From contig NZ_LMLU01000001.1 in NCBI RefSeq assembly GCF_001422665.1, forward strand, positions 478,797 through 542,796: a DNA stretch of 64,000 nucleotides, read 5' to 3'. Under the pieces are notes generated by a model. The model saw nothing but the letters and a program-made list of their open reading frames with translations, was not told the origin of the DNA and searched no databases. A program made the translations under genes and the position numbers. Positions 25,386 to 33,906 of the stretch are shown one piece after another (positions within the stretch are counted from its first letter, which is position 1; each line of letters starts with the position of its first letter). Origin of the DNA: Arthrobacter sp. Leaf234. Its GTDB lineage: Bacteria > Actinomycetota > Actinomycetes > Actinomycetales > Micrococcaceae.

Positions 25386-26584
25386 CCACCGCCCGCCTCT
25401 CCCTGCCGGCTGCCCTCGCAGCGGGCTGCGGCATCCTCCTCGCGACCGCCTGCACGCCCAACGCGTCCGCCGAGTCACCCGACGGTGCATCCGACGGCCT
25501 GACGGTCACGAGTACCACTGACGAGTGCGCCGTCTCGGCGTCGACGGCGGAGAGCGGTCCGCTCACCTTCGCCATCACCAACGCCGGGGACCAGGTGACG
25601 GAGTTCTACCTGCTCGCCGAGGACGGCCTGCGCATCGTGTCGGAGGTCGAGAACATCGGACCGGGCATCAGCCGCGACCTCGTGGTCAACGCACAGCCGG
25701 GCTCCTACTACACGGTCTGCAAGCCGGGAATGGTGGGCGACGGCGTGGGCCGGGCCGGATTCACGGTCACGGACTCGGGCACGGCGGTCGAGCCCTCCGG
25801 TGACGAGCAGGCGCAGATCGACGCCGCGGTCACCAACTACAGGGCGTACGTGAAGGACCAGGTGGACCAGCTCCTCACCGGTACCGATGACTTCGCCGCC
25901 GCGTACACGGCGGGTGACGACGACGAGGCGCGGCGCCTCTACCCGACCACCCGCATGCACTTCGAGCGGGTGGAGCCGGTCGCCGAGAGCTTCGGCGACC
26001 TCGATCCCCGGCTGGACAACCGCGAGGCGGATCTCGCCGAGGGCGAGGAGTGGACCGGATGGCACCGCATCGAGAAGGACCTCTGGCCGCCCGCCGATGC
26101 CGGGTACACGCCGCTCACGCAGACCGAGCGCGAGGCCGTCGCTGCCCAGCTCGTCGCGGACACGACGACGCTGCACGCCGGTATCCAGGACATCGATCTC
26201 TCGCTGGACCAGCTGGCCAACGGGGCGATCGCCCTCATGGACGAGGTGGCCAACGGGAAGGTCACCGGTGAGGAGGAGATCTGGTCGGGCACCGACCTGT
26301 GGGACTTCCAGGGCAATGTCGAGGGTGCGCGCGTGCTCGTCGACGGACTGCGCGACCTCCTGGAGGCCAAGGACCCGGATCTCGTGACCACCCTCGATGC
26401 CGACTTCGACGCCCTGGCCGCGGAGCTGGCTGAGCACCGCACGAGCGCGCCCGACGCCGCACAGCGCGACATCGCCTACGCCTCCTACGGAGAGCTCTCC
26501 CCGGACGACGTGAAGGCGCTGTCCGATCGCGTCAACGCGCTCAGCGAACCGCTCTCGCGCATCACCGCGACCCTGCTGGGATAG
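25382..26584 (+). CDS. efeO: Iron-uptake periplasmic-type lipoprotein EfeO
   Basis: A 400-residue secreted protein. The N-terminal signal ends LLATAC, an acceptable lipobox, so it is probably a lipoprotein. Residues ~40-125 form the cupredoxin-like domain, with a likely copper/iron-binding YYTVCKPGM. From ~140 to the end is the EfeO/M75 domain with the metal-binding HxxE (WHRIEKDLW). It binds extracytoplasmic iron and passes it to EfeU. The start GTG overlaps the efeU stop (GTGA), with AAGGAG just upstream, so translation is coupled. Confidence 0.94.
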   Translation: MTTARLSLPAALAAGCGILLATACTPNASAESPDGASDGLTVTSTTDECAVSASTAESGPLTFAITNAGDQVTEFYLLAEDGLRIVSEVENIGPGISRDLVVNAQPGSYYTVCKPGMVGDGVGRAGFTVTDSGTAVEPSGDEQAQIDAAVTNYRAYVKDQVDQLLTGTDDFAAAYTAGDDDEARRLYPTTRMHFERVEPVAESFGDLDPRLDNREADLAEGEEWTGWHRIEKDLWPPADAGYTPLTQTEREAVAAQLVADTTTLHAGIQDIDLSLDQLANGAIALMDEVANGKVTGEEEIWSGTDLWDFQGNVEGARVLVDGLRDLLEAKDPDLVTTLDADFDALAAELAEHRTSAPDAAQRDIAYASYGELSPDDVKALSDRVNALSEPLSRITATLLG

Positions 26585-26589
26585 CGGCC

Positions 26590-27864
26590 ATGGCACGCAC
26601 CTTCCGCATCTCCCGCCGTCGGGCGCTGTCGCTCGCCGGCGTGACCGCGGCCGCCGGCGTGGGCGCGGGCGTGGCCGCCGGACGGGCGACCCCCGAGGCG
26701 ACGGCGAGCCCCCCCGACCCCGATGTCCTGTCCTACCCCTTCCACGGGGAGCACCAGGCCGGGATCACCACGCCTGCGCAGGACCGGCTCCATTTCGCGG
26801 CGTTCGACGTCGACGACATCTCCCGCGAGGAGCTGATCGGACTGCTCGAGGACTGGACCTCGGCCGCTGCGCGGATGAGCCAGGGCGGGAGCGCGGGTGA
26901 CTTCGCGCCGGACGCCGGTCCGTACGAGGCGCCGCCGGAGGACACGGGCGAGGCGATGGACCTCGGCCCCACCGGTCTGACCATCACGTTCGGCTTCGGC
27001 CCCACGCTGTTCACGACGGCGGACGGCACCGACCGCTTCGGGATCGCCGACCGCCGTCCACGGGTGCTCACCGAGCTGCCGACCTTCGCCGGGGACATGC
27101 TGCAGGAGCGCATCAGCGGCGGCGATCTCTGCATCCAGGCCTGCGCGGACGATCCGCAGGTGGCCGTGCACGCCGTCCGCAACCTCTCCCGCATCGCCTT
27201 CGGCCGCGCCTCCCTGCGGTACTCCCAGCTCGGCTTCGGCCGCACGTCCAGCACGAGCACTGCACAGGTGACCCCCCGCAATCTCTTCGGATTCAAGGAC
27301 GGCACCGCCAATGTGAAGGCGGAGGACCCGGCAGCCGTCGACGAGCACGTCTGGGTGGCGGAGGGGGACGACCAGGCCTGGATGGCCGGTGGCTCCTACC
27401 TCGTCTCCCGCAAGGTCCGCATGAACGTGGAGCCGTGGGACCGGACGCGCCTGTCCGAGCAGGAGCGCTCCATCGGGCGGACCAAGGGGTCGGGTGCACC
27501 CCTGTCCGGCGGTGACGAGTTCACGGCGCCGGACTTCACCATGCCGGGAAGCGGCGGCCAGCCGATCATCGCCGAGCACTCGCACGTGCGCCTCGCCCAC
27601 CCGGACAGCAATGGCGGCGCCCGCATGCTCCGGCGGGGCTACAACTACGTGGACGGGAACGACGACCTCGGTCGCCTCGACGCCGGCCTGTTCTTCATCT
27701 GCTTCCAGCGCGATCCCGAGCGGTCGTTCATCCCGGTGCAGACGAGCCTCGCGGGATCGGACATCCTCAACGAGTACATCCGCCACATCGGCTCGGGGAT
27801 CTTCGCGGTTCCGGGTGGAGCCGCCGAGGGCAGCTATGTGGGGGCGCGGCTCTTCGAGGCCTGA
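26590..27864 (+). CDS. efeB: Deferrochelatase / DyP-type peroxidase EfeB, Tat-exported
   Basis: A 424-residue DyP-type haem peroxidase, the third part of the EfeUOB system. The N-terminus has a twin-arginine signal (SRRRALSLAG followed by an Ala/Gly-rich hydrophobic stretch), so it is exported folded with its haem. The DyP motif GxxDG appears as NLFGFKDGTAN, with the distal Asp and Arg region. The proximal haem His lies in EHSHVRLAHP. Further conserved parts are GGSYLVSRKVRM and LFFICFQRDPERSFIPVQ. It oxidises ferrous iron or extracts iron from haem. It starts 5 nt after efeO. Confidence 0.94.
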   Translation: MARTFRISRRRALSLAGVTAAAGVGAGVAAGRATPEATASPPDPDVLSYPFHGEHQAGITTPAQDRLHFAAFDVDDISREELIGLLEDWTSAAARMSQGGSAGDFAPDAGPYEAPPEDTGEAMDLGPTGLTITFGFGPTLFTTADGTDRFGIADRRPRVLTELPTFAGDMLQERISGGDLCIQACADDPQVAVHAVRNLSRIAFGRASLRYSQLGFGRTSSTSTAQVTPRNLFGFKDGTANVKAEDPAAVDEHVWVAEGDDQAWMAGGSYLVSRKVRMNVEPWDRTRLSEQERSIGRTKGSGAPLSGGDEFTAPDFTMPGSGGQPIIAEHSHVRLAHPDSNGGARMLRRGYNYVDGNDDLGRLDAGLFFICFQRDPERSFIPVQTSLAGSDILNEYIRHIGSGIFAVPGGAAEGSYVGARLFEA

Positions 27865-27869
27865 GCGCC

Positions 27870-27888
27870 CCGTCGGGTATCCCGACGG
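27870..27888 (+). terminator. Possible terminator of efeUOB
   Basis: CCGTCGGG (27870-27877), TAT loop, CCCGACGG (27881-27888): a perfect 8-bp stem starting 6 nt after the efeB stop. There is no U-run. Confidence 0.5.
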
Positions 27889-27934
27889 CCGGCACCGTCG
27901 GCCGACATCGTCGTCGTGCAGCCGGTTGGGCGCG

Positions 27935-28495
27935 TCACCGGGCGGAGCCGATGATCCTCCGGGCGGCGTCGACCGCAGCGGCCCGGTGGGCTGCCAGGGG
28001 TGTCCGGCGCGCGTTCGCGTGCGCCGCCAGCGGAGCCTGCACCCATGCCTGTGCGACGCCGAAAAGTAGGGGCAGGAGTTCCTCCACCGCCCAGGACGCG
28101 TCGATGTGGCCCAGCTCCTGCGCCTGCCGCAGCGCCTGCAGTTTGACGTCGGGATCGCTGCCGCCCGGGAGGTCGTAGTCCACGCCCTCGAGCCGGGCCC
28201 ACGTGAGCATACGGAGAATGTCCGGCTGGTCGTGCGCGTGGTCGAACACTGCGCCGACGAAGGCCGGCACGTCCCGGGGGTCGAGCACGACGGCGTGGTG
28301 GAACATCGCCGCGTTGGTGTCGAGGACGGCCTGGAACAGCGCCGCCTTGTCGGTGAAGTGCGCGTAGAGGCGCTCCTTGCTGGCACTCGCCGACTTCGCG
28401 ATCCGGTCGATCCTCGCTCCCGCCAGACCGTAGGCGGCGAACTCCCCCCGGGCGGCCAGGAGGATGCGGGACCGTACGTCCGTCGTCGAGTGCAT
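27935..28495 (-). CDS. TetR family transcriptional regulator
   Basis: A 186-residue repressor-type regulator. The N-terminal helix-turn-helix is STTDVRSRILLAARGEFAAY, then GARIDRIAKSASASKERLYAHFTDKAALF. The C-terminal ligand domain (from ~60) is TetR_C-like with the segment DVPAFVGAVFDHAHDQPDIL. It is divergent from the drug-efflux gene at 28584, and a perfect 20-bp palindrome lies between them, so it most likely represses both genes until an effector binds. The ATG at 28495 directly follows AAGG. A longer upstream frame crosses the operator and is rejected. Confidence 0.9.
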   Translation of the reverse strand: MHSTTDVRSRILLAARGEFAAYGLAGARIDRIAKSASASKERLYAHFTDKAALFQAVLDTNAAMFHHAVVLDPRDVPAFVGAVFDHAHDQPDILRMLTWARLEGVDYDLPGGSDPDVKLQALRQAQELGHIDASWAVEELLPLLFGVAQAWVQAPLAAHANARRTPLAAHRAAAVDAARRIIGSAR

Positions 28496-28509
28496 CCTTC
28501 GAGTATAAC

Positions 28510-28529
28510 CAAACGAACCAGTTCGTTTG
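28510..28529. promoter_or_regulatory. TetR-family operator palindrome
   Basis: CAAACGAACCAGTTCGTTTG: two perfect 9-bp arms separated by CA. It lies between the two divergent genes and overlaps the -35 of the efflux gene. Confidence 0.88.
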
Positions 28530-28555
28530 ACTTGCTCCGGAACTGTCCCTACCCT
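28527..28555 (+). promoter_or_regulatory. Promoter of the MFS efflux gene
   Basis: TTGACT (28527-28532), 17-bp spacer, TACCCT (28550-28555). The -35 shares three bases with the palindromic operator, so bound repressor would block polymerase. Confidence 0.7.
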
Positions 28556-28583
28556 CGAGACGACACCACTTCTGAGGAGCTCC

Positions 28584-30068
28584 ATGACCACCCCACCCTC
28601 GGGCCCCACGGCCCAGGCAGCACCGGACGTCGATCCCGTCCGAGCGCCGGCCAATCGCTGGCTCGTGCTCGCGATCGTCGCCCTGGCCCAGCTCACCGTC
28701 GTCCTCGACGGCACGATCGTCAACATCGCCCTGCCCCAGGCCCAGCTCGAACTCGGGATGTCGGACGGTGACCGCAGCTGGGTGGTCACGCTCTACGCCC
28801 TCACCTTCGGCGCACTCCTGCTTCTCGGCGGCCGGATCGCCGACTTCTGGGGGAGGAAGCGCTCGTTCCTCGTCGGCATGGGCGGCTTCGCCCTCGCCTC
28901 GGCCCTCGGCGGGATCGCCACCTCGGGTGAGACGCTCCTCCTGGCGCGTGGCCTCCAGGGTGCCTTCGCCGCGCTGCTGGCCCCGGCTGCGCTCGCCATC
29001 CTCTCCGTGACCTTCCCCGGCGGGCGTGATCGCGTGCGGGCCTTCGCGGTGTACGGGACGATCGCCGGCGGCGGTGCCGCGGTCGGACTCCTGCTCGGCG
29101 GGGTCCTGACCGAGTACTTCAGCTGGCACTGGTGCCTGCTCGTGAACGTCCCCATCGCCGTCGTCGCCATCGCGGTCGGCATCCCGGTGCTCCGTGAGAG
29201 CCGGGCCGAGGGCAGCACCCGCTACGACGTGCCGGGCGCCGTGCTCGTGAGCCTCGGGCTCGCCTCCGTGGTCTACGGCTTCTCGCGTGCCGAGGCCGGC
29301 TGGGTCCGCCTGGACACCCTCGGCTTCCTCGCCCTCGGCGTGGTCCTGCTGGCGCTGTTCCTCCTCGTGGAAGCGCGCTCGGCCCACCCGCTGCTCCCGC
29401 TGCGCATCATCACGGACAGCGCACGTGCGGGAGCGTACCTCTCCTCCATCGCCGTGGGTGCGGCCCTGCTGGGCGCCCTGCTCTACCTCACGCTCTACTT
29501 CCAGATCGTGCTCGGGATGAGTCCCCTGGTGTCCGGACTGGCCTCACTGCCGATGACGGCGGCCATCATCGTCTGCGCGGGCGTGGTGTCACGGCTCCTG
29601 CCGAAGGTGGGCCCCCGGATCCTCATGACCGTCGGCCCGCTGATCGCTGCCGCCGGGCTGCTGCTGCTCAGCCGCATCACCGTGGGCGGCTCCTACGCGC
29701 TCGAGGTGTTGCCCGCGCAGCTCCTCCTGGGCATCGGGCTCGCCTTCATCTTCGTGCCGCTGCAGAACGTGGCCCTGCTCGGGATCGCTCCGAGGGACTC
29801 CGGCGTGGCCAGTGCAGCCGTCACGGCGACGCAGCAGATCGGTGGCTCGATCGGCACCGCCGTGTTCACCGCCCTGTACACGGTGGGTGCGGGCGCCGGT
29901 ACGGCCGAAGGCGCCGCGGGCGGACTGCAGTCCCTCGTGGACGGGTACTCTGTGGTCTTCCTGGCCGCGGCCGTGGCGCTCGCGCTGGCCTCGCCCGTCT
30001 CGTGGTTCATGATCAGGGTCGCGAGGAACGAGTTCTCCACCTCGAGCGAGCCCGCCCACCTCGGGTAG
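28584..30068 (+). CDS. MFS drug-efflux transporter, DHA2 (EmrB/QacA) type
   Basis: A 494-residue proton-coupled exporter with about 14 hydrophobic segments. The DHA2 motif-1 appears as LDGTIVNIALPQAQLELG, then GGRIADFWGRKR (motif A). Motif C-like GAVLVSLGLASVVYG and the late PLQNVALLGIAPRDSGVASA are typical of the EmrB/QacA group. The substrates, likely hydrophobic cations or antibiotics, cannot be inferred. ATG at 28584 has GAGGAG 4 nt upstream. It is controlled by the divergent TetR regulator. Confidence 0.9.
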   Translation: MTTPPSGPTAQAAPDVDPVRAPANRWLVLAIVALAQLTVVLDGTIVNIALPQAQLELGMSDGDRSWVVTLYALTFGALLLLGGRIADFWGRKRSFLVGMGGFALASALGGIATSGETLLLARGLQGAFAALLAPAALAILSVTFPGGRDRVRAFAVYGTIAGGGAAVGLLLGGVLTEYFSWHWCLLVNVPIAVVAIAVGIPVLRESRAEGSTRYDVPGAVLVSLGLASVVYGFSRAEAGWVRLDTLGFLALGVVLLALFLLVEARSAHPLLPLRIITDSARAGAYLSSIAVGAALLGALLYLTLYFQIVLGMSPLVSGLASLPMTAAIIVCAGVVSRLLPKVGPRILMTVGPLIAAAGLLLLSRITVGGSYALEVLPAQLLLGIGLAFIFVPLQNVALLGIAPRDSGVASAAVTATQQIGGSIGTAVFTALYTVGAGAGTAEGAAGGLQSLVDGYSVVFLAAAVALALASPVSWFMIRVARNEFSTSSEPAHLG

Positions 30069-30083
30069 GGCGGCGGGCCGGGG

Positions 30084-30483
30084 TCAGGCGCTCGCCGGAT
30101 GCGCCTGGCCGTCGGCGGCACTCTGGAGCCAGGCCACCGCCAGGTGCCGCGAGGTGAAGAACTTCGTGGGACACGGCGGTGAGTTCACGCCCAGGAAGAA
30201 GTTGGCGAGCATGCGGTCCACCGGCGAGGAGTCGAGCAGGGCGATGCGCGACGCCGAGCAGGGGATCGCGAAGACCGCGCGCACCGCGCGTCACCGTCCT
30301 CGTCGTCTCCATGTCGACGAGCATCGGGTGGCCCTCGGCTCCGACCAGGGCGTTGACCGCGGCCATCGCGAAGCCGGCGTCCTCGGTGGTGATGGTGCAG
30401 TCACGGTCCCACTCGAGATGGAGGATGCCGTTCGGGAGCAGCTCGAGGGTCGCCTTGTCCCCGTCGATGCGTTCTGCGGGCAT
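30084..30483 (-). pseudogene. STAS-like small protein, frameshifted
   Basis: Two adjoining frames together make one ~133-residue protein of a STAS/SpoIIAA-like family common in Arthrobacter. Frame one runs from ATG 30483 (GGAGG 6 nt upstream) through LPNGILHLEWDRD, MAAVNALVGAEGHPMLVDME. Frame two continues AVFAIPCSASRIALLDSSPV, DRMLANFFLGVN, CPTKFFTSRHLAVAWLQS to the stop at 30084. The break lies at about 30284-30297, where ACCGCGCG is repeated in tandem; one extra base would explain it. Total length 400 nt is 399+1. It may be a true inactivating slip or a sequencing error. Confidence 0.7.
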
Positions 30484-30554
30484 GGCCCACCTCCTGGTGA
30501 TGCCGCTGACGCTCCCGGGCCGAGCGGCCCCGGGTACCCCCGTGAGACCAAGGA

Positions 30555-31406
30555 TCAGCGGGACCCCAGCATAGCGAGATAACCCGGGATGCTGGTCGTC
30601 GTCGTGCCGCTCATCGGGATTGCCTCGATGAGTGCGGGGCCATCCGCCAGTACCGTCGAGATGCTGTCCTGCAGCGCTGCCCGCCGCTCGGCCGGCCCGA
30701 AGTGCCCGGGCACGGGGATGCTGCCGATGGCCCGCCGGAGCGGGGCCGGGATGCTGCCGATGGCCCGCCGGAGCGGGGCCGGGATGCTGCCGATGGCCCG
30801 CCGGAGCGGGGCCGGGATGCTGCCCGGCCTCGCCCCGAGGCTCTGCATGTAGGACAGGGGAGTGCCCCGGTAGTCGGTCTCGGTCAGCAGGACACGTCCG
30901 CGTGCTCCGACGACGTCGCGGAGGTTCCGGCCCAGCTGTTCGCGCTGCTTCGGCCGCAGGACGTGGAACACGCCGCGGACGAACACGTGGGAGTCGCCGA
31001 ACTCGGCCTGCAGGAGGCGGCCCGCGCCGGGCACGGTGAGGTCGAGGGTCCGGTAGTCGACGCCCCGCACGCCCTCCGATTCCTCCCCGGCCCGCTGCAC
31101 GGCACTCGCCGAGACATCGACGCCGAGCACCTGCGGGAAGCGCCGGGACAGCCAGCGCGACCACCGGCCGTTGCCCCAGCCGACGTCGATCACGGGCATC
31201 GACCGGTCCATGAACTCGTCCATGACAGCGGCGTACTGCTCCGCCTCCGGCCCGATCTCCGCGTCCCAGAGGACCTCGCCCGCGGGGCCCGTGGTGCGGA
31301 CCCTGCTCCAGTAGCCCTCCCAGGCCACGGCGGCATTCCGGGGCGTCCGCACCGCGAGGCGCGCGACCTCGGGCACCATTCTGAGCTGGTCGACGAGTCT
31401 GAGCAT
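30555..31406 (-). CDS. SAM-dependent methyltransferase with in-frame 33-bp tandem repeat
   Basis: A 283-residue class I methyltransferase-like protein. SAM motif I is MPVIDVGWGNGRWSRWLSRR, followed by the acidic strand end VLGVDVSASAVQRA and the later VFVRGVFHVL and GRVLLTETDYRG. Between about residues 195 and 235 is a tandem repeat GSIPAPLRRAI, three perfect copies at DNA level plus a partial fourth, in the region before the last beta strands. The target molecule is unknown. The start ATG at 31406 lacks a clear ribosome-binding site. It lies upstream of the frameshifted STAS-like gene on the same strand. Confidence 0.8.
   Translation of the reverse strand: MLRLVDQLRMVPEVARLAVRTPRNAAVAWEGYWSRVRTTGPAGEVLWDAEIGPEAEQYAAVMDEFMDRSMPVIDVGWGNGRWSRWLSRRFPQVLGVDVSASAVQRAGEESEGVRGVDYRTLDLTVPGAGRLLQAEFGDSHVFVRGVFHVLRPKQREQLGRNLRDVVGARGRVLLTETDYRGTPLSYMQSLGARPGSIPAPLRRAIGSIPAPLRRAIGSIPAPLRRAIGSIPVPGHFGPAERRAALQDSISTVLADGPALIEAIPMSGTTTTSIPGYLAMLGSR
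30715..30824. repeat. 33-bp tandem repeat, 3.3 copies, in the methyltransferase gene
   Basis: Copies at 30715-30747, 30748-30780 and 30781-30813 are identical, and an 11-bp fourth part follows. The unit length is a multiple of three, so the reading frame survives gains or losses of copies. Confidence 0.95.
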
Positions 31407-31550
31407 AGGAAGAGGGTACCGATGCCGGGCCTTCCCGCCGTCGGAGCCAAGTATTGTCGCAGGAAAGGACTCCCTGCGCCGCCTGGCGGGAGCTCGCGGG
31501 CGATCCGACCTATGCTGTGGACTCAGGATCACTGCGAGAACGGGGACTGC

Positions 31551-33806
31551 ATGCGGAGCGACGGTGCCCGCGCGGCCGGGAGGGGCCGCCTTGGGAGTCC
31601 TACGCACCCACGAGTGCTGATGTCCGTGACGGTCCTCCTTCTCATCGCCTACACGGTAGGCCTCCTGGTCGGCGACCCCGGTACCTTCGACCCCCTGATG
31701 GACGGGTGGCTGTGCATCGCCACTGAGCTGGCGGCCGTGGCTCTCTGCATCAGCGCCTCCGTGCGGTCGAGGTTCGCCGAGCCGCAGGTGCTGCTCGGAA
31801 CCGGCGCGATCGTCACCTACAGCGCGGGTGACGCGTACTACGCGGCCTCGCTCGACGGCGCAGCGGCCCTGACCTATGCGTCCGTGGCCGACGTGGCCTA
31901 CCTCGCCTTCTACCCCCTGATGCTCGGTGCCCTCGGCGTGGTGATGGTCCGGAAGATCAAGGGACTGGCGTGGCCGCTGCTGCTGGACAGCATCGTCGGT
32001 GCCCTCGGCGCGGCGTCGCTCATGGCCCTGATCCTCGCACCCGTGCTGAGCCCCGGGACCAACGGGGGGACGCCCTTCGAAGTGATCGTCGCCGTCGTGT
32101 ACCCGCTTCTCGACCTCCTCCTCATCACGGCCGTCGGGGGCGTCCTCGCCTCCCGCGGGCTGGACATCGGACCACGCTGGCCGCTGCTGGTCGCCGGACT
32201 GACCATCTTCTCCGCCGCGGACGTCGCGTATGCGCTCGGCATGGAGGACTATGCCGTCGGCTCGATCATCGACGTCGGCTGGGTCGCGGGGATCGTGGCG
32301 ATCGCCGCCTGGGTGGACGGCGCAGCGGACCCGGCCCGGGTGGCCCAGCGCACCACGCACGGAGTCCCGGAGCTCGCGGCTCCCGTCGTGTCGACGGCGA
32401 CGGCACTCGCGGTCCTCGTGGTGGGCAGCCAGCTCAGCATCCCCGTGCTGGCCGTGGTGTTCGCGGCCTCCACCCTGGCGCTCGCCGCGGTGCCGCTGGC
32501 GTTCCGCAACCGCATGCTCGTCACCCTCGCGCGCACCGACGAGCTGACGGGCCTGCCCAACCGCCGGGCCCTGATCGCCGACGTCCCCGTCCGGCTGCTG
32601 GCCGGGCGGACCGATGCACTCTTCCTCCTGGACCTCGACCGCTTCAAGCACGTCAACGATGCCCTGGGGCACGACGTCGGCGACGCCCTCCTCGTGCAGG
32701 TGGGCAAGCGCTTCGCCGCCCAGCTGCAGCCCGGGGACATGCTGGCGAGGCTGGGCGGGGACGAGTTCGCCGTCTTCCTCGAGGGCGTCACGGAGGAGGA
32801 GGCCGTCGCGACGGCGCAGCGCCTCGCGGCGGAACTCGCCGATCCGGTGGAGCTCGGCGCGGCGTCCCTGCAGGTGAGTGCCAGCGTGGGGATCGCGCTG
32901 ACCCCCGACCACGGTACCGATATGAGCCTGCTCATGCGCAAGGCGGACATCGCCATGTTCCGCGCGAAGTCGGAGCACAGCGGACACCATGTGTATGACG
33001 CCTCGGACGACGACGACGGCGCCCTGCGGCTGCGGACCGTCCAGGAACTGCGGGTGGCCCTCGCCGAGGACCAGTTCGAGCTGCACTACCAGCCGAAGGT
33101 GCGTCTCTCCGACGGTGAGGTCACGGGCGTGGAGGCCCTGGTGCGCTGGAACCATCCGACGCGCGGGATGCTCCTCCCCGTCGCCTTCCTGCCGCTCGCG
33201 GAGGAGGCGGGCCTGATGCCGGCGCTGTCGACCATCGTGCTGCAGCGGGCCGTCCGCCGGATGGCGCGGTGGCGTGCCGAGGGGCTGGACATCTCGGTGG
33301 CGGTGAACATGTCGGGATCCTGCATCCTCGCGTGCCTCCCGCACCAGATCACCCGCCTGCTCGAGGCCCACGGGGTACCGTCGTCGTGCATCATGCTGGA
33401 GATCACCGAGGACGTCCTGATGTCCTCGCCCACCGGCACCTCGGCCATCCTGGCCGAACTCCGGTCCGCCGGCGTCCAGATCGCCATCGACGACTTCGGG
33501 ACCGGATACAGTTCCCTGGCCTACCTCCGTGACCTGCCCGTCGACGAGCTGAAACTGGACCGGTCCTTCGTCACGGCGATGAAGGACGACCCGCGGGCGG
33601 TCGGGCTCGTCGGGTCGATCATCGACCTGGCCCACAGCCTGGGACTCCGGGTGGTCGCCGAGGGCGTGGAGGACGAGCGGTCGCGGGACAAACTGCGGGC
33701 GCGGGACTGCGACTTCGCGCAGGGTTTCCTGATCGCCGAGCCGTTGCCCGCCGGTACGGTCTCACCGTGGCTGTCGGATCGCCGGGTCGGAGCGGGGAGG
33801 GCCTGA
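31551..33806 (+). CDS. Membrane-bound GGDEF-EAL cyclic-di-GMP protein
   Basis: A 751-residue protein. The first ~330 residues hold about nine to ten membrane helices, a likely sensory MASE-like region. The GGDEF domain follows (TDELTGLPNRR; the active-site GGDEF is intact at 402-406, within RLGGDEFAVFL). The EAL domain has VEALVRWNHPTRG (EAL at 528-530), LEITEDVL, DDFGTGYSSLAYL, ELKLDRSFV and AEGVEDE. All metal and catalytic positions I can check are kept, so both synthesis and breakdown of c-di-GMP are possible. ATG at 31551 has GGGGA upstream. It stands 100 nt before an orphan response regulator. Confidence 0.92.
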   Translation: MRSDGARAAGRGRLGSPTHPRVLMSVTVLLLIAYTVGLLVGDPGTFDPLMDGWLCIATELAAVALCISASVRSRFAEPQVLLGTGAIVTYSAGDAYYAASLDGAAALTYASVADVAYLAFYPLMLGALGVVMVRKIKGLAWPLLLDSIVGALGAASLMALILAPVLSPGTNGGTPFEVIVAVVYPLLDLLLITAVGGVLASRGLDIGPRWPLLVAGLTIFSAADVAYALGMEDYAVGSIIDVGWVAGIVAIAAWVDGAADPARVAQRTTHGVPELAAPVVSTATALAVLVVGSQLSIPVLAVVFAASTLALAAVPLAFRNRMLVTLARTDELTGLPNRRALIADVPVRLLAGRTDALFLLDLDRFKHVNDALGHDVGDALLVQVGKRFAAQLQPGDMLARLGGDEFAVFLEGVTEEEAVATAQRLAAELADPVELGAASLQVSASVGIALTPDHGTDMSLLMRKADIAMFRAKSEHSGHHVYDASDDDDGALRLRTVQELRVALAEDQFELHYQPKVRLSDGEVTGVEALVRWNHPTRGMLLPVAFLPLAEEAGLMPALSTIVLQRAVRRMARWRAEGLDISVAVNMSGSCILACLPHQITRLLEAHGVPSSCIMLEITEDVLMSSPTGTSAILAELRSAGVQIAIDDFGTGYSSLAYLRDLPVDELKLDRSFVTAMKDDPRAVGLVGSIIDLAHSLGLRVVAEGVEDERSRDKLRARDCDFAQGFLIAEPLPAGTVSPWLSDRRVGAGRA

Positions 33807-33906
33807 TGGCCGCTTGGCGACGCGTGGTGGGCGGATCAGCCAGAATTTCACCGGAACGGCCCCGATGCACTCGGTGGTCGTCCGAAGATCTGGCAGTGTG
33901 TGAGTC

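Noticed and set aside
27935..28789. TetR gene extended by 98 codons upstream
   Set aside because: The extension runs through the operator, the efflux promoter and the efflux gene start.
30715..30824. CRISPR-like array
   Set aside because: The units are tandem without spacers and in frame within a gene. The same applies to the hexamer repeat at 62866 and the octamers at 3481.
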